Positions 48,226 to 57,773 of a stretch of DNA of 64,000 nt are shown here, piece after piece. The notes below the pieces were generated by a model that worked only from the letters and a program-made list of their open reading frames with translations, was not told the origin of the DNA and made no database searches. How positions within the stretch are numbered: position 1 is the stretch's first letter; each line of letters begins with the position of its first letter. The position numbers were made by a program, and so were the translations under genes. The stretch comes from Sphingomonas sp. Root241 (GTDB lineage: Bacteria; Pseudomonadota; Alphaproteobacteria; Sphingomonadales; Sphingomonadaceae): NCBI RefSeq assembly GCF_001428865.1, contig NZ_LMIV01000002.1, positions 566,903-630,902 on the forward strand, in the 5' to 3' direction.

Positions 48226-48250
48226 GGAACTAGCGCCCGCGGGCACGGTT
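48226..48250 (+). promoter_or_regulatory. candidate EcfG-type promoter (GGAAC-N17-GTT)
   Basis: GGAAC at 48226-48230 and GTT at 48248-48250 are separated by 17 bases, matching the alphaproteobacterial general stress sigma factor consensus (GGAAC-N16/17-(C)GTT). It lies about 85 bases before the DUF2147 start. It is one short match, so it could be chance. Confidence 0.5.
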
Positions 48251-48333
48251 TGCGTGCCCAGGTACGGGCTTGTCCCGATGCTGTCCCGGCCCCCACTGAA
48301 CTATCGGTATGGGGGCGTGTCGAGAGGATGTGT

Positions 48334-48747
48334 ATGTTGCTTACCCTGATCGGACTGGCCGTCGCGGCGGCTCCGCCCCCGCAATCCGCCGACGCGGCGA
48401 TCGGCCGCTGGAAGACCGAGACGCGCGGCGGGATCGTCGAGATCCAGCGCTGCGGCACCTCCATCTGCGGTCGGATCCTGACCTCCGACCTGCTCCGCTC
48501 CAATCCCAATTTGAAAGATACCAAGAATTCGAATGCGGCGCTGCGCAATCGGCCGCTGCGCGGGCTCCAGATCCTGAGCGGCTTCACACAGAGCGGCGGC
48601 GGGTGGACCGGCGGCAAGATCTACAATGCCGACGACGGCAAGACCTATGGCTCGGACGTGACGCCGTCGGGCACCGGCCAGCTCAAGGTCCGCGGCTGCG
48701 TGTTCAAGCCCTTCTGCAAGACCCAGACCTGGACCCGCGTGCGCTGA
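48334..48747 (+). CDS. DUF2147 domain periplasmic protein
   Basis: A ~137-residue secreted protein: short signal peptide MLLTLIGLAVAAAPPPQ, then IGRWKTETRGGIVEIQRCG..ICGRI (~23-47), GLQILSGF (~72-79), GGKIYNADDGKTYGSDV (~87-103), LKVRGCVF and a C-terminal QTWTRV. These are the successive blocks of DUF2147, a lipocalin-like beta-barrel of unknown function, common in sphingomonads. ATG 48334 follows GAGAGG at a good distance; 48328 is an alternative. Confidence 0.9.
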   Translation: MLLTLIGLAVAAAPPPQSADAAIGRWKTETRGGIVEIQRCGTSICGRILTSDLLRSNPNLKDTKNSNAALRNRPLRGLQILSGFTQSGGGWTGGKIYNADDGKTYGSDVTPSGTGQLKVRGCVFKPFCKTQTWTRVR

Positions 48748-48793
48748 GGCGCCGCCGATCTGCTTTCCCTATCCGCGTACAAGGATGCGTATC

Positions 48794-50095
48794 ATGTCCA
48801 TTCTCAAGCTTTCGCTCGCCGCCGCGACCGCGCTGGCGGGCTCGGTCGGTTTCGCCGCTTCGGCCAATGCCCAGGCTTTCTACCTCCAGGAACAGGCGGC
48901 ACGCGCCGCAGGCCGCGCCTTTTCGGGCGAGGCTGCCGATACCGGCGCGGCGTCGCTGTGGTGGAACCCCGCGTCGATCGCCGGGATGACCGAAGGCGAG
49001 GCGACGATCAGCGGCTCGCTGATCCTGCCGCGCGGCGAAGTGGCCGATACCGGCACGCTGATCCGCCGCCCGGGCCAGGCCCTTGCGCCGGTGGGCGGCG
49101 ACGCCGCGACGCGCAATCCGATCAACAACGGCGTGCTGCCCTCGGGCGCGATTGCGATCCCGCTCGGCGATCGCGTCGCGTTCGGCCTCGCGGTGACTTC
49201 GCCGTATAGCTTCACCACCGATTATCCGGAGACCAGCTGGGCGCGCTACAGCGCGCTCAAGACCGAGCTGCGCACGATCGACATCCAGCCCTCGGTCGCC
49301 GTGGCGGTGACCGACTGGCTGCGCGTAGGCGCGGCACTCAACGTCGAATATACCGATGCCAGCCTGGGCAATGCGCTTCCCAATGTCCTCGCGACGCTTC
49401 CCGACGGGCGGCAGGAGCTGAAGGGCAATGGCTGGGATTTCGGCTGGAGCGCCGGCTTCCAGATGCACAATGACGTCGCCACGATCGGCGTCGCCTACAA
49501 GTCGGCGATCAAACACACGCTCACCGGCGATCTCGAAGTCAGCGGTCTGCTCGGCCCGCTCGCCGCATCGAATATGTCGCTCTCGGATGTCGAGGCGGAA
49601 TTCTACACGCCGGCGCAGGTGATCGTCGGCGCGCGCTTCCGGTTGAGCGACCGGTTCACGCTCAACGGCCAGGTCGTCCATTATGGCTGGGGCAAGTTCG
49701 ACGCGATCCGCCTCGGCGCGCCGCTCAACACTGCGATCCCCGAAAATTACCGCGACAGCTGGAGCCTCGCGACGGGCGTGGACTATGCCGCATCGCCGAA
49801 GCTGACCCTGCGCGCCGGTGTCCAGCACGCCCAGAGCCCGACCCGCGACGGCGAGCGCGACGCGCGCGTGCCCGATTCGGATCGCTGGAACTACGCCGTC
49901 GGCGGCTCCTACCAGCTGACTCCGGGCTTCACGCTCGATGCCGGCGCCAATTATGTCGACTTCAAGGATGCGACGATCGACCGGGTGACCGCGGCCTATC
50001 CGGGCACGGCGGCGCAGACTCCGATCCTCACCTCGGGCGAGCTGCAGAATGCGCACGCATTCGTATTCTCGCTGGGCGGCCGTTTGAAGTTCTGA
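48794..50095 (+). CDS. fadL: FadL/OmpP1-family outer membrane transporter
   Basis: A ~433-residue outer membrane beta-barrel with a signal peptide (LSLAAATALAGSVGFAASANA), then the FadL hatch-like start AFYLQEQAARAAGRAFSGEAADTGAASLWWNPA (in parts; the NPA motif is diagnostic), many amphipathic strands and terminal FSLGGRLKF with C-terminal Phe. It imports long-chain fatty acids or other hydrophobic compounds. ATG 48794 has AAGGA upstream; the more upstream ATG at 48785 is within that site. It is followed by a good hairpin terminator. Confidence 0.93.
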   Translation: MSILKLSLAAATALAGSVGFAASANAQAFYLQEQAARAAGRAFSGEAADTGAASLWWNPASIAGMTEGEATISGSLILPRGEVADTGTLIRRPGQALAPVGGDAATRNPINNGVLPSGAIAIPLGDRVAFGLAVTSPYSFTTDYPETSWARYSALKTELRTIDIQPSVAVAVTDWLRVGAALNVEYTDASLGNALPNVLATLPDGRQELKGNGWDFGWSAGFQMHNDVATIGVAYKSAIKHTLTGDLEVSGLLGPLAASNMSLSDVEAEFYTPAQVIVGARFRLSDRFTLNGQVVHYGWGKFDAIRLGAPLNTAIPENYRDSWSLATGVDYAASPKLTLRAGVQHAQSPTRDGERDARVPDSDRWNYAVGGSYQLTPGFTLDAGANYVDFKDATIDRVTAAYPGTAAQTPILTSGELQNAHAFVFSLGGRLKF

Positions 50096-50103
50096 CCGGG
50101 TTC

Positions 50104-50132
50104 GGGCCCGCGACGTTGCGTTGCGGGCCTTT
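50104..50132 (+). terminator. rho-independent terminator after fadL
   Basis: GGCCCGC (50105-50111) pairs with GCGGGCC (50123-50129), extended inwards by ACG/CGT pairs, and is followed by TTT. It starts about 10 bases after the fadL stop. Confidence 0.8.
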
Positions 50133-50221
50133 CCATAAGCGAGCCAAACCGTTTGGCCCGCTGGATTCCGTTTCGGAAACGTGCCTATGATCCACTCCGG
50201 GCCAGCGGCAACGGAGGGATC

Positions 50222-50683
50222 ATGACCACCGATTTCACGCTCAACGGCAAGCCGGCGAGCTTCGACGGCGATCCCGAGACGCCGCTTCTCTATGTGCTGC
50301 GCGATCATCTGGGGCTGACCGGCACCAAATATGGCTGCGGGATTGCCCAGTGCGGTGCGTGCACGGTGCATCTCGACGGCAAGAACCGGCGTTCGTGCGT
50401 CACGCCGGTGTCGATGGTCTCGGGCAAGCAGGTCACCACGATCGAGGGCGTCGCGGGCAGGGAGGCCGAAGCGGTGCAGAGCGCCTGGGTGGCGATCGAC
50501 GTGCCGCAATGCGGCTTCTGCCAGTCCGGGCAGGTGATGTCGGCGGTCGGCCTGCTCAAGATCAAGAAGAAGCCGAGCGACGAGGATATCGACGCGGCGA
50601 TGGCGGGCAATATCTGCCGCTGCGCCACTTATGTGCGGATCCGTCAGGCGATTCACGACGCCGCCAAAGCGATGGAGGCCTGA
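50222..50683 (+). CDS. iorA: (2Fe-2S)-binding small subunit of a molybdenum hydroxylase (IorA-like)
   Basis: A 153-residue iron-sulfur subunit. The plant-type ferredoxin domain (~1-75) has [16 protein letters not shown] (~40-55; C-x4-C-x2-C) and SCVTPV. The helical [2Fe-2S] domain has [11 protein letters not shown] and [15 protein letters not shown] (~96-140). It passes electrons from the molybdopterin subunit. A GGAGGGATC ribosome binding site precedes ATG 50222. It is followed after three bases by iorB. Confidence 0.94.
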   Translation: MTTDFTLNGKPASFDGDPETPLLYVLRDHLGLTGTKYGCGIAQCGACTVHLDGKNRRSCVTPVSMVSGKQVTTIEGVAGREAEAVQSAWVAIDVPQCGFCQSGQVMSAVGLLKIKKKPSDEDIDAAMAGNICRCATYVRIRQAIHDAAKAMEA

Positions 50684-50686
50684 GCG

Positions 50687-52828
50687 ATGAACGCCATCAT
50701 GCCAACCCGCCGCGGCTTCCTCCAATCGACCGGGCTCGTGCTCGGCATGGCATTGCCGATCGGCAATGCGGCGAAGGCCGCGCCCGGCCAGTCGGGACTG
50801 CCTTTCGCGCCCAATGCCTTCGTGCGCGTCGGCACGGACAATCTCGTCACCGTGATCATCAAGCATGTCGAGTTCGGGCAAGGCCCGGCGACCGGGCTCG
50901 CCACCCTGGTGGCCGAGGAGATGGATGCCGATTGGGGCCAGGTCCGCGTCGAGATGGCGCCGGCCAATGACCCGCTCTACAAGAATCTCGCCTTTGGGAC
51001 GATGGGCACCGGCGGCTCGTCGGCGATCTCGAACAGCTGGATGCAGATGCGCAGCGCCGGGGCTTCGGCGCGGGCGATGCTGGTCGAGGCGGCGGCGAAG
51101 CGCTGGGGCGTGCCGGCCGCGTCGGTGAAGGTATCGAAGGGCATGGTCTCGAGCGGCGCGCGCAGGGCGAGCTTCGGCGAGCTGGCGGCGGACGCGGCTT
51201 CGCTCAAGCCGCCCGAAAAGCCGGTGCTCAAATCGCCCGACCAGTTCACCCTGATCGGCAAGGATACGCCCAAGGTCGACAGCGTCGCCAAGACCAACGG
51301 CACCGCGATGTTCACGATGGACATCCAGCGGCCGGGGATGGTCCACAGCGCGATCGCGCATCCGCCGGCGTTCGGCGGGACGGTCAAGGCAGTGATCGAC
51401 ACCGCGGCGCTGGCGGTGCCCGGCGTGCTCGCCGTCAGGACGGTCCCGCAAGGCGTCGTGGTCTTTGCGCAGGACGGCTATGCCGCGCGCAAGGGCGCTG
51501 CGGCGCTGGACGTGACCTGGGATCTCTCCAAGGCCGAGAAGCGCACGAGCGAGGAGCTCTATGCGCAATATGCCGGGGCGAGCGAGGCGCCGGGCAAGCA
51601 GGTCGAGAAGACCGGCGACACCGCGGCGGCGCTCAAGGGCGCGGCGAAGAAGCTCGAGGCGGTCTATCAATTCCCCTATCTCGCGCATGCGCCGATGGAG
51701 CCATTGGACGCCGTGATCGAGATGAACGGGGACCGGCTCGACGTGTGGATGGGCAGCCAGTTCCAGGTCGGCGAGCTCCGGGCGATCTGCGCGACTTTGG
51801 GCGTACCGTTCGAGAAGGCGAGGCTGCACGAGCAGTTCGCCGGCGGCAGTTTCGGCCGCCGCGCGACGCCGGCGATGGAGTTCGCGGTCGAGGCGGCGGC
51901 CGCGTTCAAGGCGTGGGGCAAGGGCCCGGTCAAGCATGTCTGGACCCGCGAGAACGACATTCGCGGCGGCCGCTATCGCCCGCTCGCAGTGCATACGATC
52001 CGCGGCGGGCTCGATCCTTCGGGCAACATCGTCGCGTGGGACCAGGTCGTCGCCGCGCAGAGCTTCTTCAAGAACTCCCCGATGGAGGGGATGGGCATGA
52101 AGAACGGTATCGACGACGCGCTGACCGAGGGCATCGCCGAGAGCTACAAGTTCGCCAACCAATATGTCGGTCAGCACATCATGGACGGCGGCGTGCCGAC
52201 CTTGTGGTGGCGATCGGTGGGCAACACGCACACGGCCTATGCCGTCGAGACCTTCATCGACGAATTGCTCACGATGGGCGGCAAAGATCCCGTCGCCGGG
52301 CGGCTTGCGCTGATGGAGGACGCGCGGATCAAGGCAGTGCTCGCCAAAGCGGCGGAGATCGCCGGTTGGGGCACGAAGCCGCCTGCCGGCCGTGCGCGGG
52401 GCGTGGCGGCGTGGAAGAGCTTCGGCTCCTATGTCGCGCAGGTCGCGGAGGTATCGAAAGGCGCCGATGGATTGCCCAAGGTGCACAAGGTGTGGTGCGC
52501 GGTAGATTGCGGGATCGCAGTCAACCCGAACGTGATCCGTGCGCAGATGGAGGGTTGTATCGGCTACGGCCTCGGCCACGCCCTCTATTCGGAAGTCGAG
52601 TTGGGTGAGGGCGGGATCGTCAAGCAGAGCAATTTCGACAGCTATCGTTCGCTGCGGATCGGCGAGATGCCCGAGGTCGAAGTCGCGATCATCGCGTCGA
52701 GCGAAAACCCGACGGGGGTCGGCGAGCCGGGGCTGCCGCCGATCGCCCCGGCGGTCGCCAATGCGTGGCGCAAGCTCACCGGGAAATCCGTGCGGCGGCT
52801 TCCGTTCGTGGTGGGAGGCAAGGCATGA
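50687..52828 (+). CDS. iorB: molybdopterin-binding large subunit, isoquinoline 1-oxidoreductase-like (IorB)
   Basis: A 713-residue xanthine-oxidase-family subunit of the IorB group with a twin-arginine signal ([10 protein letters not shown], ~4-13), indicating Tat export. Molybdopterin/substrate regions: [24 protein letters not shown] (given in parts, ~60-83), [45 protein letters not shown], and [18 protein letters not shown] at the C-terminus, where the Glu of GEPG is the conserved catalytic glutamate. It hydroxylates N-heterocycles or oxidises aldehydes; the substrate is unknown. The stop overlaps the next gene (ATGA). Confidence 0.93.
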   Translation: MNAIMPTRRGFLQSTGLVLGMALPIGNAAKAAPGQSGLPFAPNAFVRVGTDNLVTVIIKHVEFGQGPATGLATLVAEEMDADWGQVRVEMAPANDPLYKNLAFGTMGTGGSSAISNSWMQMRSAGASARAMLVEAAAKRWGVPAASVKVSKGMVSSGARRASFGELAADAASLKPPEKPVLKSPDQFTLIGKDTPKVDSVAKTNGTAMFTMDIQRPGMVHSAIAHPPAFGGTVKAVIDTAALAVPGVLAVRTVPQGVVVFAQDGYAARKGAAALDVTWDLSKAEKRTSEELYAQYAGASEAPGKQVEKTGDTAAALKGAAKKLEAVYQFPYLAHAPMEPLDAVIEMNGDRLDVWMGSQFQVGELRAICATLGVPFEKARLHEQFAGGSFGRRATPAMEFAVEAAAAFKAWGKGPVKHVWTRENDIRGGRYRPLAVHTIRGGLDPSGNIVAWDQVVAAQSFFKNSPMEGMGMKNGIDDALTEGIAESYKFANQYVGQHIMDGGVPTLWWRSVGNTHTAYAVETFIDELLTMGGKDPVAGRLALMEDARIKAVLAKAAEIAGWGTKPPAGRARGVAAWKSFGSYVAQVAEVSKGADGLPKVHKVWCAVDCGIAVNPNVIRAQMEGCIGYGLGHALYSEVELGEGGIVKQSNFDSYRSLRIGEMPEVEVAIIASSENPTGVGEPGLPPIAPAVANAWRKLTGKSVRRLPFVVGGKA

Positions 52829-53445
52829 AGCTGGGCGCATACGCACTCGGCGCCGCGGCGCTGACCCTCGGGCTCGCCATCGCCGGCCAGGCGCGCGAGC
52901 AGAAAGTGGAGGGGTTGAAGCCGGTCAGCGCCTTTGCCGGCATCGCCGATCCGAATGCGCGCTCGCTCGCGATCTTCGCCGAGATGGGCAAGGTCATCCA
53001 GCATCCGCGCTGCGTGAACTGCCATCCGCGCACCGATCGTCCGCTGCAGGGCGACGCGCAGCAGCCGCACAACCCGCCGGTATCGCGCGGGCCGGGCGAT
53101 CGCGGCATGGCGGGACTCGAATGCAGTACCTGCCACGGCCCGCGCAACGTCGCCTTCGCCAACGGCACCGGCAGCATCCCCGGGCATCCCGAATGGCATG
53201 TCGCGCCGATCGGGATGGCGTGGGAAGGCAAGACGCTCGGCCAGATCTGCGCGCAGATCAAGGACGGCAAGCGCAACGGCGGCAAGACGCTGGAGCAGCT
53301 GATCGAGCATAATTCGCACGATACATTGGTCGGCTGGGCCTGGAACCCGGGACCCGGGCGCACCCCGGTACCGGGTACGCAGGCGCAGTTCGGCGAGCTG
53401 ACCCGGGCCTGGGTGGCGAGCGGGGCGAAGTGTCCGACGGGCTAA
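52825..53445 (+). CDS. exported cytochrome c-like protein with two CXXCH haem sites
   Basis: A 206-residue secreted protein with signal peptide ([20 protein letters not shown]) and two haem-c motifs, CVNCH (~69-73) and CSTCH (~105-109). [26 protein letters not shown] (in parts) and [14 protein letters not shown] link them. No other domain is recognised. It overlaps iorB by four bases and is therefore the likely electron acceptor for the molybdenum hydroxylase in the periplasm. Confidence 0.85.
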   Translation: MKLGAYALGAAALTLGLAIAGQAREQKVEGLKPVSAFAGIADPNARSLAIFAEMGKVIQHPRCVNCHPRTDRPLQGDAQQPHNPPVSRGPGDRGMAGLECSTCHGPRNVAFANGTGSIPGHPEWHVAPIGMAWEGKTLGQICAQIKDGKRNGGKTLEQLIEHNSHDTLVGWAWNPGPGRTPVPGTQAQFGELTRAWVASGAKCPTG

Positions 53446-53598
53446 GGGCGTTCGCATTGTCTGCGTGCTGATCGGTGCGCTCCGAAGCTTCGGATGGCTA
53501 TCCCGGCCTTCGGATGCTAATGTGGGCCATCACCGATCCGTCGCGCAGGCAGAAGTGACCGGGAGACGTCGTGCTCTCGCCTGCAAGCGGAGTCCGCC

Positions 53599-54714
53599 GT
53601 GATCCCCAGCCCGCACTCCGCCCTCCTGCCAGACGCGCTCAACAGCCTGCAGGACGCGCAGGTTCTTGCGCTCGCGATCGTCAACACAATCCCGGATCCG
53701 TTCCTGATCCTCGACGAGAAGTTCCATGTCCTGGCGGCCAGCCGCGCCTTTTACGAGGTGTTCCAGGTCGATGCCGCGGCGACGCAAGGGCGCTCGCTGT
53801 TCGCGCTTGGCGACGGCCAGTGGAACATCCCGGCGCTGCGCCACCTGCTGGAGACCATCATTCCCGATCGCGTGGCGATGGACGGATTCGAGGTCGCGCA
53901 CGATTTCCCCGGCCTGGGCAGTCGCACCATGCTGCTGAACGCACGTAAGGTGGTCTACGAAGAGAGCCCGGCGATCACGATCCTGCTGGCGTTCCGCGAC
54001 GTGACCGCAAGCCGGCTGATCGCAGCCGATCTGGCGGTCCTCCTCGCCCAGACCGAGCAACTCCTCGAACAAAAGCAGATGCTGCTCGAAGAAATGCGGC
54101 ACCGCGTCGCCAATAGCCTGCAGATCATTGCCAGCATCCTGCTGCTGAAAGCGCGGGCGGTGGTTTCAGAAGAGACGCGCAACCATCTGAAGGATGCCCA
54201 TCTGCGGGTGATGTCGGTCGCGACGGTTCAGCATCACCTGCACATGCAGGACGGCGTCGCCCAGATCGATGTCGCTGCCTATCTCGCAAAGCTGTGCGCG
54301 GGACTGAGTTCGTCGATGATCGGGGAAGACAGCCCCGTCTCGATCGAGGTTCACGCCGATCCCGGCGTGGCGGAATCCGCGACAGCGGTCAGCCTCGGAC
54401 TGATCATCACCGAGTTGGTCATCAACGCCCTCAAATACGCCTTTCCCGACCACAGGTCGGATGCGCGGATCAGTGTCCAATACGAGCGCAACGACAATGA
54501 TTGGAAGCTGACGGTGTCGGACAACGGCGTAGGGCTGGCAGGCGCCGCGAGAATAGCGGGCGAAACCGGTTTGGGCACTACCATCGTCAAGGCGTTGTCG
54601 AAGCAGCTGGGCGCCACGGTCGAGATCGGCGACCAGGCAGTGGGACTACGGACCATGGTGACCAAGGCAAGCTTCACCTCGCGCCCCATTTCCCGACAAT
54701 TGCCTCGGTCCTGA
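53599..54714 (+). CDS. PAS-HisKA_2 soluble sensor histidine kinase
   Basis: A 371-residue cytoplasmic kinase with no membrane span. PAS domain (~25-150; LALAIVNTIPDPFLILDEKFHVLAASRAFYEVF in parts). A coiled linker leads to HisKA_2 with EEMRHRVANSLQIIASILLL (His in MRHRVANS, ~170), followed by VQHHLH, and a HATPase with ITELVINALKYAFPDH (N-box), VSDNGVGL and GLGTTIVKALSKQLGA. GTG start at 53599 with GGAG upstream. No response regulator adjacent. Such kinases feed stress, light or redox responses. Confidence 0.9.
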   Translation: MIPSPHSALLPDALNSLQDAQVLALAIVNTIPDPFLILDEKFHVLAASRAFYEVFQVDAAATQGRSLFALGDGQWNIPALRHLLETIIPDRVAMDGFEVAHDFPGLGSRTMLLNARKVVYEESPAITILLAFRDVTASRLIAADLAVLLAQTEQLLEQKQMLLEEMRHRVANSLQIIASILLLKARAVVSEETRNHLKDAHLRVMSVATVQHHLHMQDGVAQIDVAAYLAKLCAGLSSSMIGEDSPVSIEVHADPGVAESATAVSLGLIITELVINALKYAFPDHRSDARISVQYERNDNDWKLTVSDNGVGLAGAARIAGETGLGTTIVKALSKQLGATVEIGDQAVGLRTMVTKASFTSRPISRQLPRS

Positions 54715-54744
54715 CGCACGACGACAAGCCACCGCAAGCGGTCT

Positions 54745-55251
54745 TCAAACTCCTGCCTTCGCAGCGGCGCCGGTTGTCCATCCAACCCCTGGATCGTCGA
54801 AATCCACCACGTCGCGCAGTTCCCAGACGTTCGGATAGCCATAGCCGACGAGGTTGATGAAGGTCTGGATGTTGAGCGCGAGCGCTGCCTTTTTGAGCAT
54901 CACCGGGGCGCGGTGGTTCGAGAAATTGTTGTTGCAGTAGATCAGGATCGGGCGGTCGCGGTTCGGGCCGATCGCTTCGGCCAGCGCCTCGGCGGTGAAG
55001 TCGGTGAGCGGCAGGTTGACCGCGCCCGCGATATGCCCCTCCGCGAACTTGTCCGCCGAGCGGGCGTCGAGGATCAGCGCGCCCTTCTCCGCCGCCTTGG
55101 CCTTGAACGCGTCGAAGCCGAGCAGCCGCTTCGCCCGTGACGCGCGGACATCGGTGGTGAGCGTGGCAAAGCCGGCATAGTCGATCTGCGGGTTGGGCGC
55201 GGGATCGTCGGGAACGGTGAACAGCAGCAAGGCGAGCGCGGGGAGCAGCAT
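54745..55251 (-). CDS. periplasmic rhodanese-like domain protein
   Basis: A 168-residue single rhodanese domain behind an N-terminal hydrophobic segment (MLLPALALLLFTV) that could be a signal peptide or anchor. Domain blocks: LILDARSADKFAEGHIAGAVNLPLTDF, ILIYCNNNFSNHRAPVML with the putative active-site Cys (~C115), and FINLVGYGYPNVWEL. ATG 55251 is chosen because GGAGG stands six bases upstream; longer readings extend into the permease promoter region. Sulfur transfer in the envelope is inferred. It lies divergent from the permease. Confidence 0.85.
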   Translation of the reverse strand: MLLPALALLLFTVPDDPAPNPQIDYAGFATLTTDVRASRAKRLLGFDAFKAKAAEKGALILDARSADKFAEGHIAGAVNLPLTDFTAEALAEAIGPNRDRPILIYCNNNFSNHRAPVMLKKAALALNIQTFINLVGYGYPNVWELRDVVDFDDPGVGWTTGAAAKAGV

Positions 55252-55373
55252 GGAAGCCTCCATCGATCTATAGCCGTAACGATCCGCCATCCCCGCTGCA
55301 CCGGCGATGAACGCGATTGCGCGCGTGTCCGTCCGCGCTATCACGATGCGCAGACCATCCCGGGGGAATATCC

Positions 55374-56816
55374 ATGGCCAGCCTGTTCCGCCTAAAGCAG
55401 ATCGTCGCGGAGGAGGATCGTCCGCACGCGCACCGCCTCCAGCGCACGCTCTCCTGGCCGCATCTCGTCGCGCTCGGCGTCGGTGCGATCGTCGGCACCG
55501 GCATCCTCACGCTGATCGGCGTCGGTGCGGACCGCGCGGGGCCGGCGGTGATCCTGTCGTTCGTCGTCGCCGGGGCGATCTGCGCCTGCGCCGCGCTTGC
55601 CTATGCCGAGATGGCGACGATGATCCCCGCCTCGGGCAGCGCCTATACCTACAGCTATGTCGTGCTGGGCGAGATCATCGCCTGGGTGGTGGGGTGGAGC
55701 CTGCTCGCCGAATATACTTTGGTGGTGGCGACGGTGGCGGTCGGCTGGTCAGGCTATTCGGTCGGCTTCATCAACAGCCTCCTCGACGGCTGGCACCTGC
55801 AACACATACCTGCCGCGCTGACGCACGGGCCCAAGATGGACGGTTGGCAGATCGTCGAATGGGGCGTGAACGTGCCGGCTCTGTTCATCGTCGCGGTGGT
55901 GGCCGGGCTGCTGATCGTCGGCACGCGGGAGAGCGCGACGCTCAACGCGATCCTGGTGGTGGTGAAGCTGATCGCGCTCGCCGTGTTCGTGGCGGTGGCC
56001 CTGCCTTATTTCGACGGCGCCAATCTGGAGCCCTTCGCGCCGTTCGGCTTCGCCAAGCACATGGGCCCGGACGGCGTCGAGCGCGGGGTGATGGCGGCGG
56101 CGGCGATCATCTTCTTCGCATTCTACGGCTTCGACGCGATCTCGACCGCGGCGGAGGAGGCCAAGAATCCGAGCCGCGATCTGGCGATCGGCATCGTCGG
56201 ATCGATGGTGGCGTGCGTGGCGATCTACATGATCGTCGCGGTCACCGCAGTGGGTGCGCTCAGCTATACGCGCTTCGCCGACAGCCCCGAGCCGCTGGCG
56301 CTGATCCTGCGCGAGATCGGCCAGCCGAAGACCGCGACCTTCCTCGCCGCCTCGGCGGTGATCGCATTGCCGACGGTGATCCTCGCCTTCCTCTACGGCC
56401 AGAGCCGCATCTTCTTCGTGATGGCGCGCGATCGCATGCTGCCGGAGAGCCTGGCGACCGTGTCGCGGCGCGGGACGCCGGTGCGGATCACGATCTTCAC
56501 GGCGTGCGTGGTGACCTTCTTCGCGGCATTCTTCCCGATCGACCAGATCGCGGCGCTGGCCAATGCCGGCACGCTGACGGCGTTCGCGGCGGTGGGCATC
56601 TGCATGCTGGTGATGCGCCGCCGCGCGCCCCACGCGGTGCGCCCGTTCCGCACCCCTGCGGCGTGGCTGGTCGGGCTCGGTGCCGCGTTCGGCTGTCTCT
56701 ATCTTTTCATAAGCCTGCCGCATCAGACGCAATTGTTGTTCGGCGTGTGGAACCTGATCGGGCTGCTGCTCTATTTCGCCTGGGCGCGCCGCAACGTGGA
56801 CAAGGGGGCAGTGTGA
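55374..56816 (+). CDS. APC-family amino acid permease
   Basis: A 480-residue permease with about 12 hydrophobic segments: LVALGVGAIVGTGILTLIG (TM1, GVGAIVGTGI), AGPAVILSFVVAGAICACAALAYAEM, GSAYTYSYVVLGEIIAWVVGW, and FFAFYGFDAISTAAEEAKNPSRDLAIGIVGSM, the CAT subgroup motif. It imports cationic or other amino acids by proton symport. ATG 55374 precedes ASLFRLKQIVAEE. It overlaps mtnP by four bases (GTGA). Confidence 0.92.
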   Translation: MASLFRLKQIVAEEDRPHAHRLQRTLSWPHLVALGVGAIVGTGILTLIGVGADRAGPAVILSFVVAGAICACAALAYAEMATMIPASGSAYTYSYVVLGEIIAWVVGWSLLAEYTLVVATVAVGWSGYSVGFINSLLDGWHLQHIPAALTHGPKMDGWQIVEWGVNVPALFIVAVVAGLLIVGTRESATLNAILVVVKLIALAVFVAVALPYFDGANLEPFAPFGFAKHMGPDGVERGVMAAAAIIFFAFYGFDAISTAAEEAKNPSRDLAIGIVGSMVACVAIYMIVAVTAVGALSYTRFADSPEPLALILREIGQPKTATFLAASAVIALPTVILAFLYGQSRIFFVMARDRMLPESLATVSRRGTPVRITIFTACVVTFFAAFFPIDQIAALANAGTLTAFAAVGICMLVMRRRAPHAVRPFRTPAAWLVGLGAAFGCLYLFISLPHQTQLLFGVWNLIGLLLYFAWARRNVDKGAV

Positions 56817-57679
56817 GCGGCTGGACGATCGGAGTCATCGGCGGGTCCGGGCTCTACGACGTCGAGGGGATCGAAGGCGGCGAATGGGTCGAGACGGCGA
56901 GCCCGTGGGGGCAGCCTTCCGACGCGTGCTTCGTCGGCCGGGTCGGTCCTGTGCGGGTGGTGTTTCTGCCGCGGCATGGTCGCGGACACCGGATCAGCCC
57001 GTCCGAGCTCAACGCCCGCGCGAACATCGACGTGCTCAAGCGGCTGGGCGTGACCGACGTGCTCGCTGTCTCCTCGGTCGGCAGCCTGGTCGAGGACCGG
57101 CCGCCGGGCAGCTTCACCGTGGCCGACCAGTTCATCGATCGCACCAAAGGCCGGCCGTCGAGCTTCTTCGGAACCGGGCTGGTGGCGCATGTATCGATGG
57201 CGGACCCGGTGTGCCCGCGGCTCTCGGCATTGGCGGCCGATGCTGCGCGGGCGGCGGGGGCGGACACGCATGTCGGCGGCACGTACCTGGCGATGGAGGG
57301 GCCGCAATTCTCGACCCGGGCGGAGAGCCATCTCTATCGCAATTGGGGCTGCCACGTCATCGGCATGACCGGGATGCCCGAGGCGAAGCTCGCCCGGGAG
57401 GCGGAGCTGCCTTACGCGCTGGTGGGGATGGTCACCGATTATGATTGCTGGCGCGAGGGCGAAGAGGCCGTCGACGTCGCGCAGGTGATCGCGCAGCTCT
57501 CGGCCAACGCCGCCAAGGCGCGCAGGCTGGTGATGCACCTGCTCTGCAACCTGCCGGAGGAGCGGCCGGCATCGCCGATCGACACGTGCCTCGACACGGC
57601 GCTGATCACTGCGCCTTCGGCGCGTGATCCCGCATTGCTGGCGACGCTCGACGCGGTGGCGGGCCGGGCGCTGCGCTGA
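56813..57679 (+). CDS. mtnP: S-methyl-5'-thioadenosine phosphorylase
   Basis: A 288-residue PNP/MTAP-family enzyme: IGVIGGSGLYDVEGI (~5-19), VVFLPRHGRGHRISPSELNARANI (in parts, ~48-70), GTYLAMEGPQFSTRAESHLYR (substrate site, ~160-180), GMTGMPEAKLAREAELPYALVGMVTDYDCW (nucleoside-binding region). It phosphorolyses methylthioadenosine to adenine and MTR-1-phosphate in methionine salvage. GTG start inside the permease stop (GTGA). Coupling with a permease may be for methionine-related transport; this is inferred. Confidence 0.95.
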   Translation: MSGWTIGVIGGSGLYDVEGIEGGEWVETASPWGQPSDACFVGRVGPVRVVFLPRHGRGHRISPSELNARANIDVLKRLGVTDVLAVSSVGSLVEDRPPGSFTVADQFIDRTKGRPSSFFGTGLVAHVSMADPVCPRLSALAADAARAAGADTHVGGTYLAMEGPQFSTRAESHLYRNWGCHVIGMTGMPEAKLAREAELPYALVGMVTDYDCWREGEEAVDVAQVIAQLSANAAKARRLVMHLLCNLPEERPASPIDTCLDTALITAPSARDPALLATLDAVAGRALR

Positions 57680-57773
57680 ACGCTGTCCGGTATCGGGAAC
57701 CTCCATATCGGATATGTTTCTGGCGCGTTGCAATTCCCTGGAGTACGCTTCGCGTAACCGGGGGGTGAAAATC

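Noticed and set aside
48704..52846. 1380-residue open frame antisense to fadL, iorA and iorB
   Set aside because: Stop-poor antisense frames are expected opposite very GC-rich genes. It spans three well-supported genes, has no ribosome binding site of its own and is Arg/His-rich low complexity.
55307..56812. N-terminal extension of mtnP across the permease gene
   Set aside because: The open frame is the +1 shadow of the APC permease. The GTG at 56813 gives the conserved N-terminus of the phosphorylase.
57696..57718. GGAAC...GTT upstream of the Tat protein gene as an EcfG promoter
   Set aside because: The spacing is 15 bases, outside the 16-17 of the consensus.
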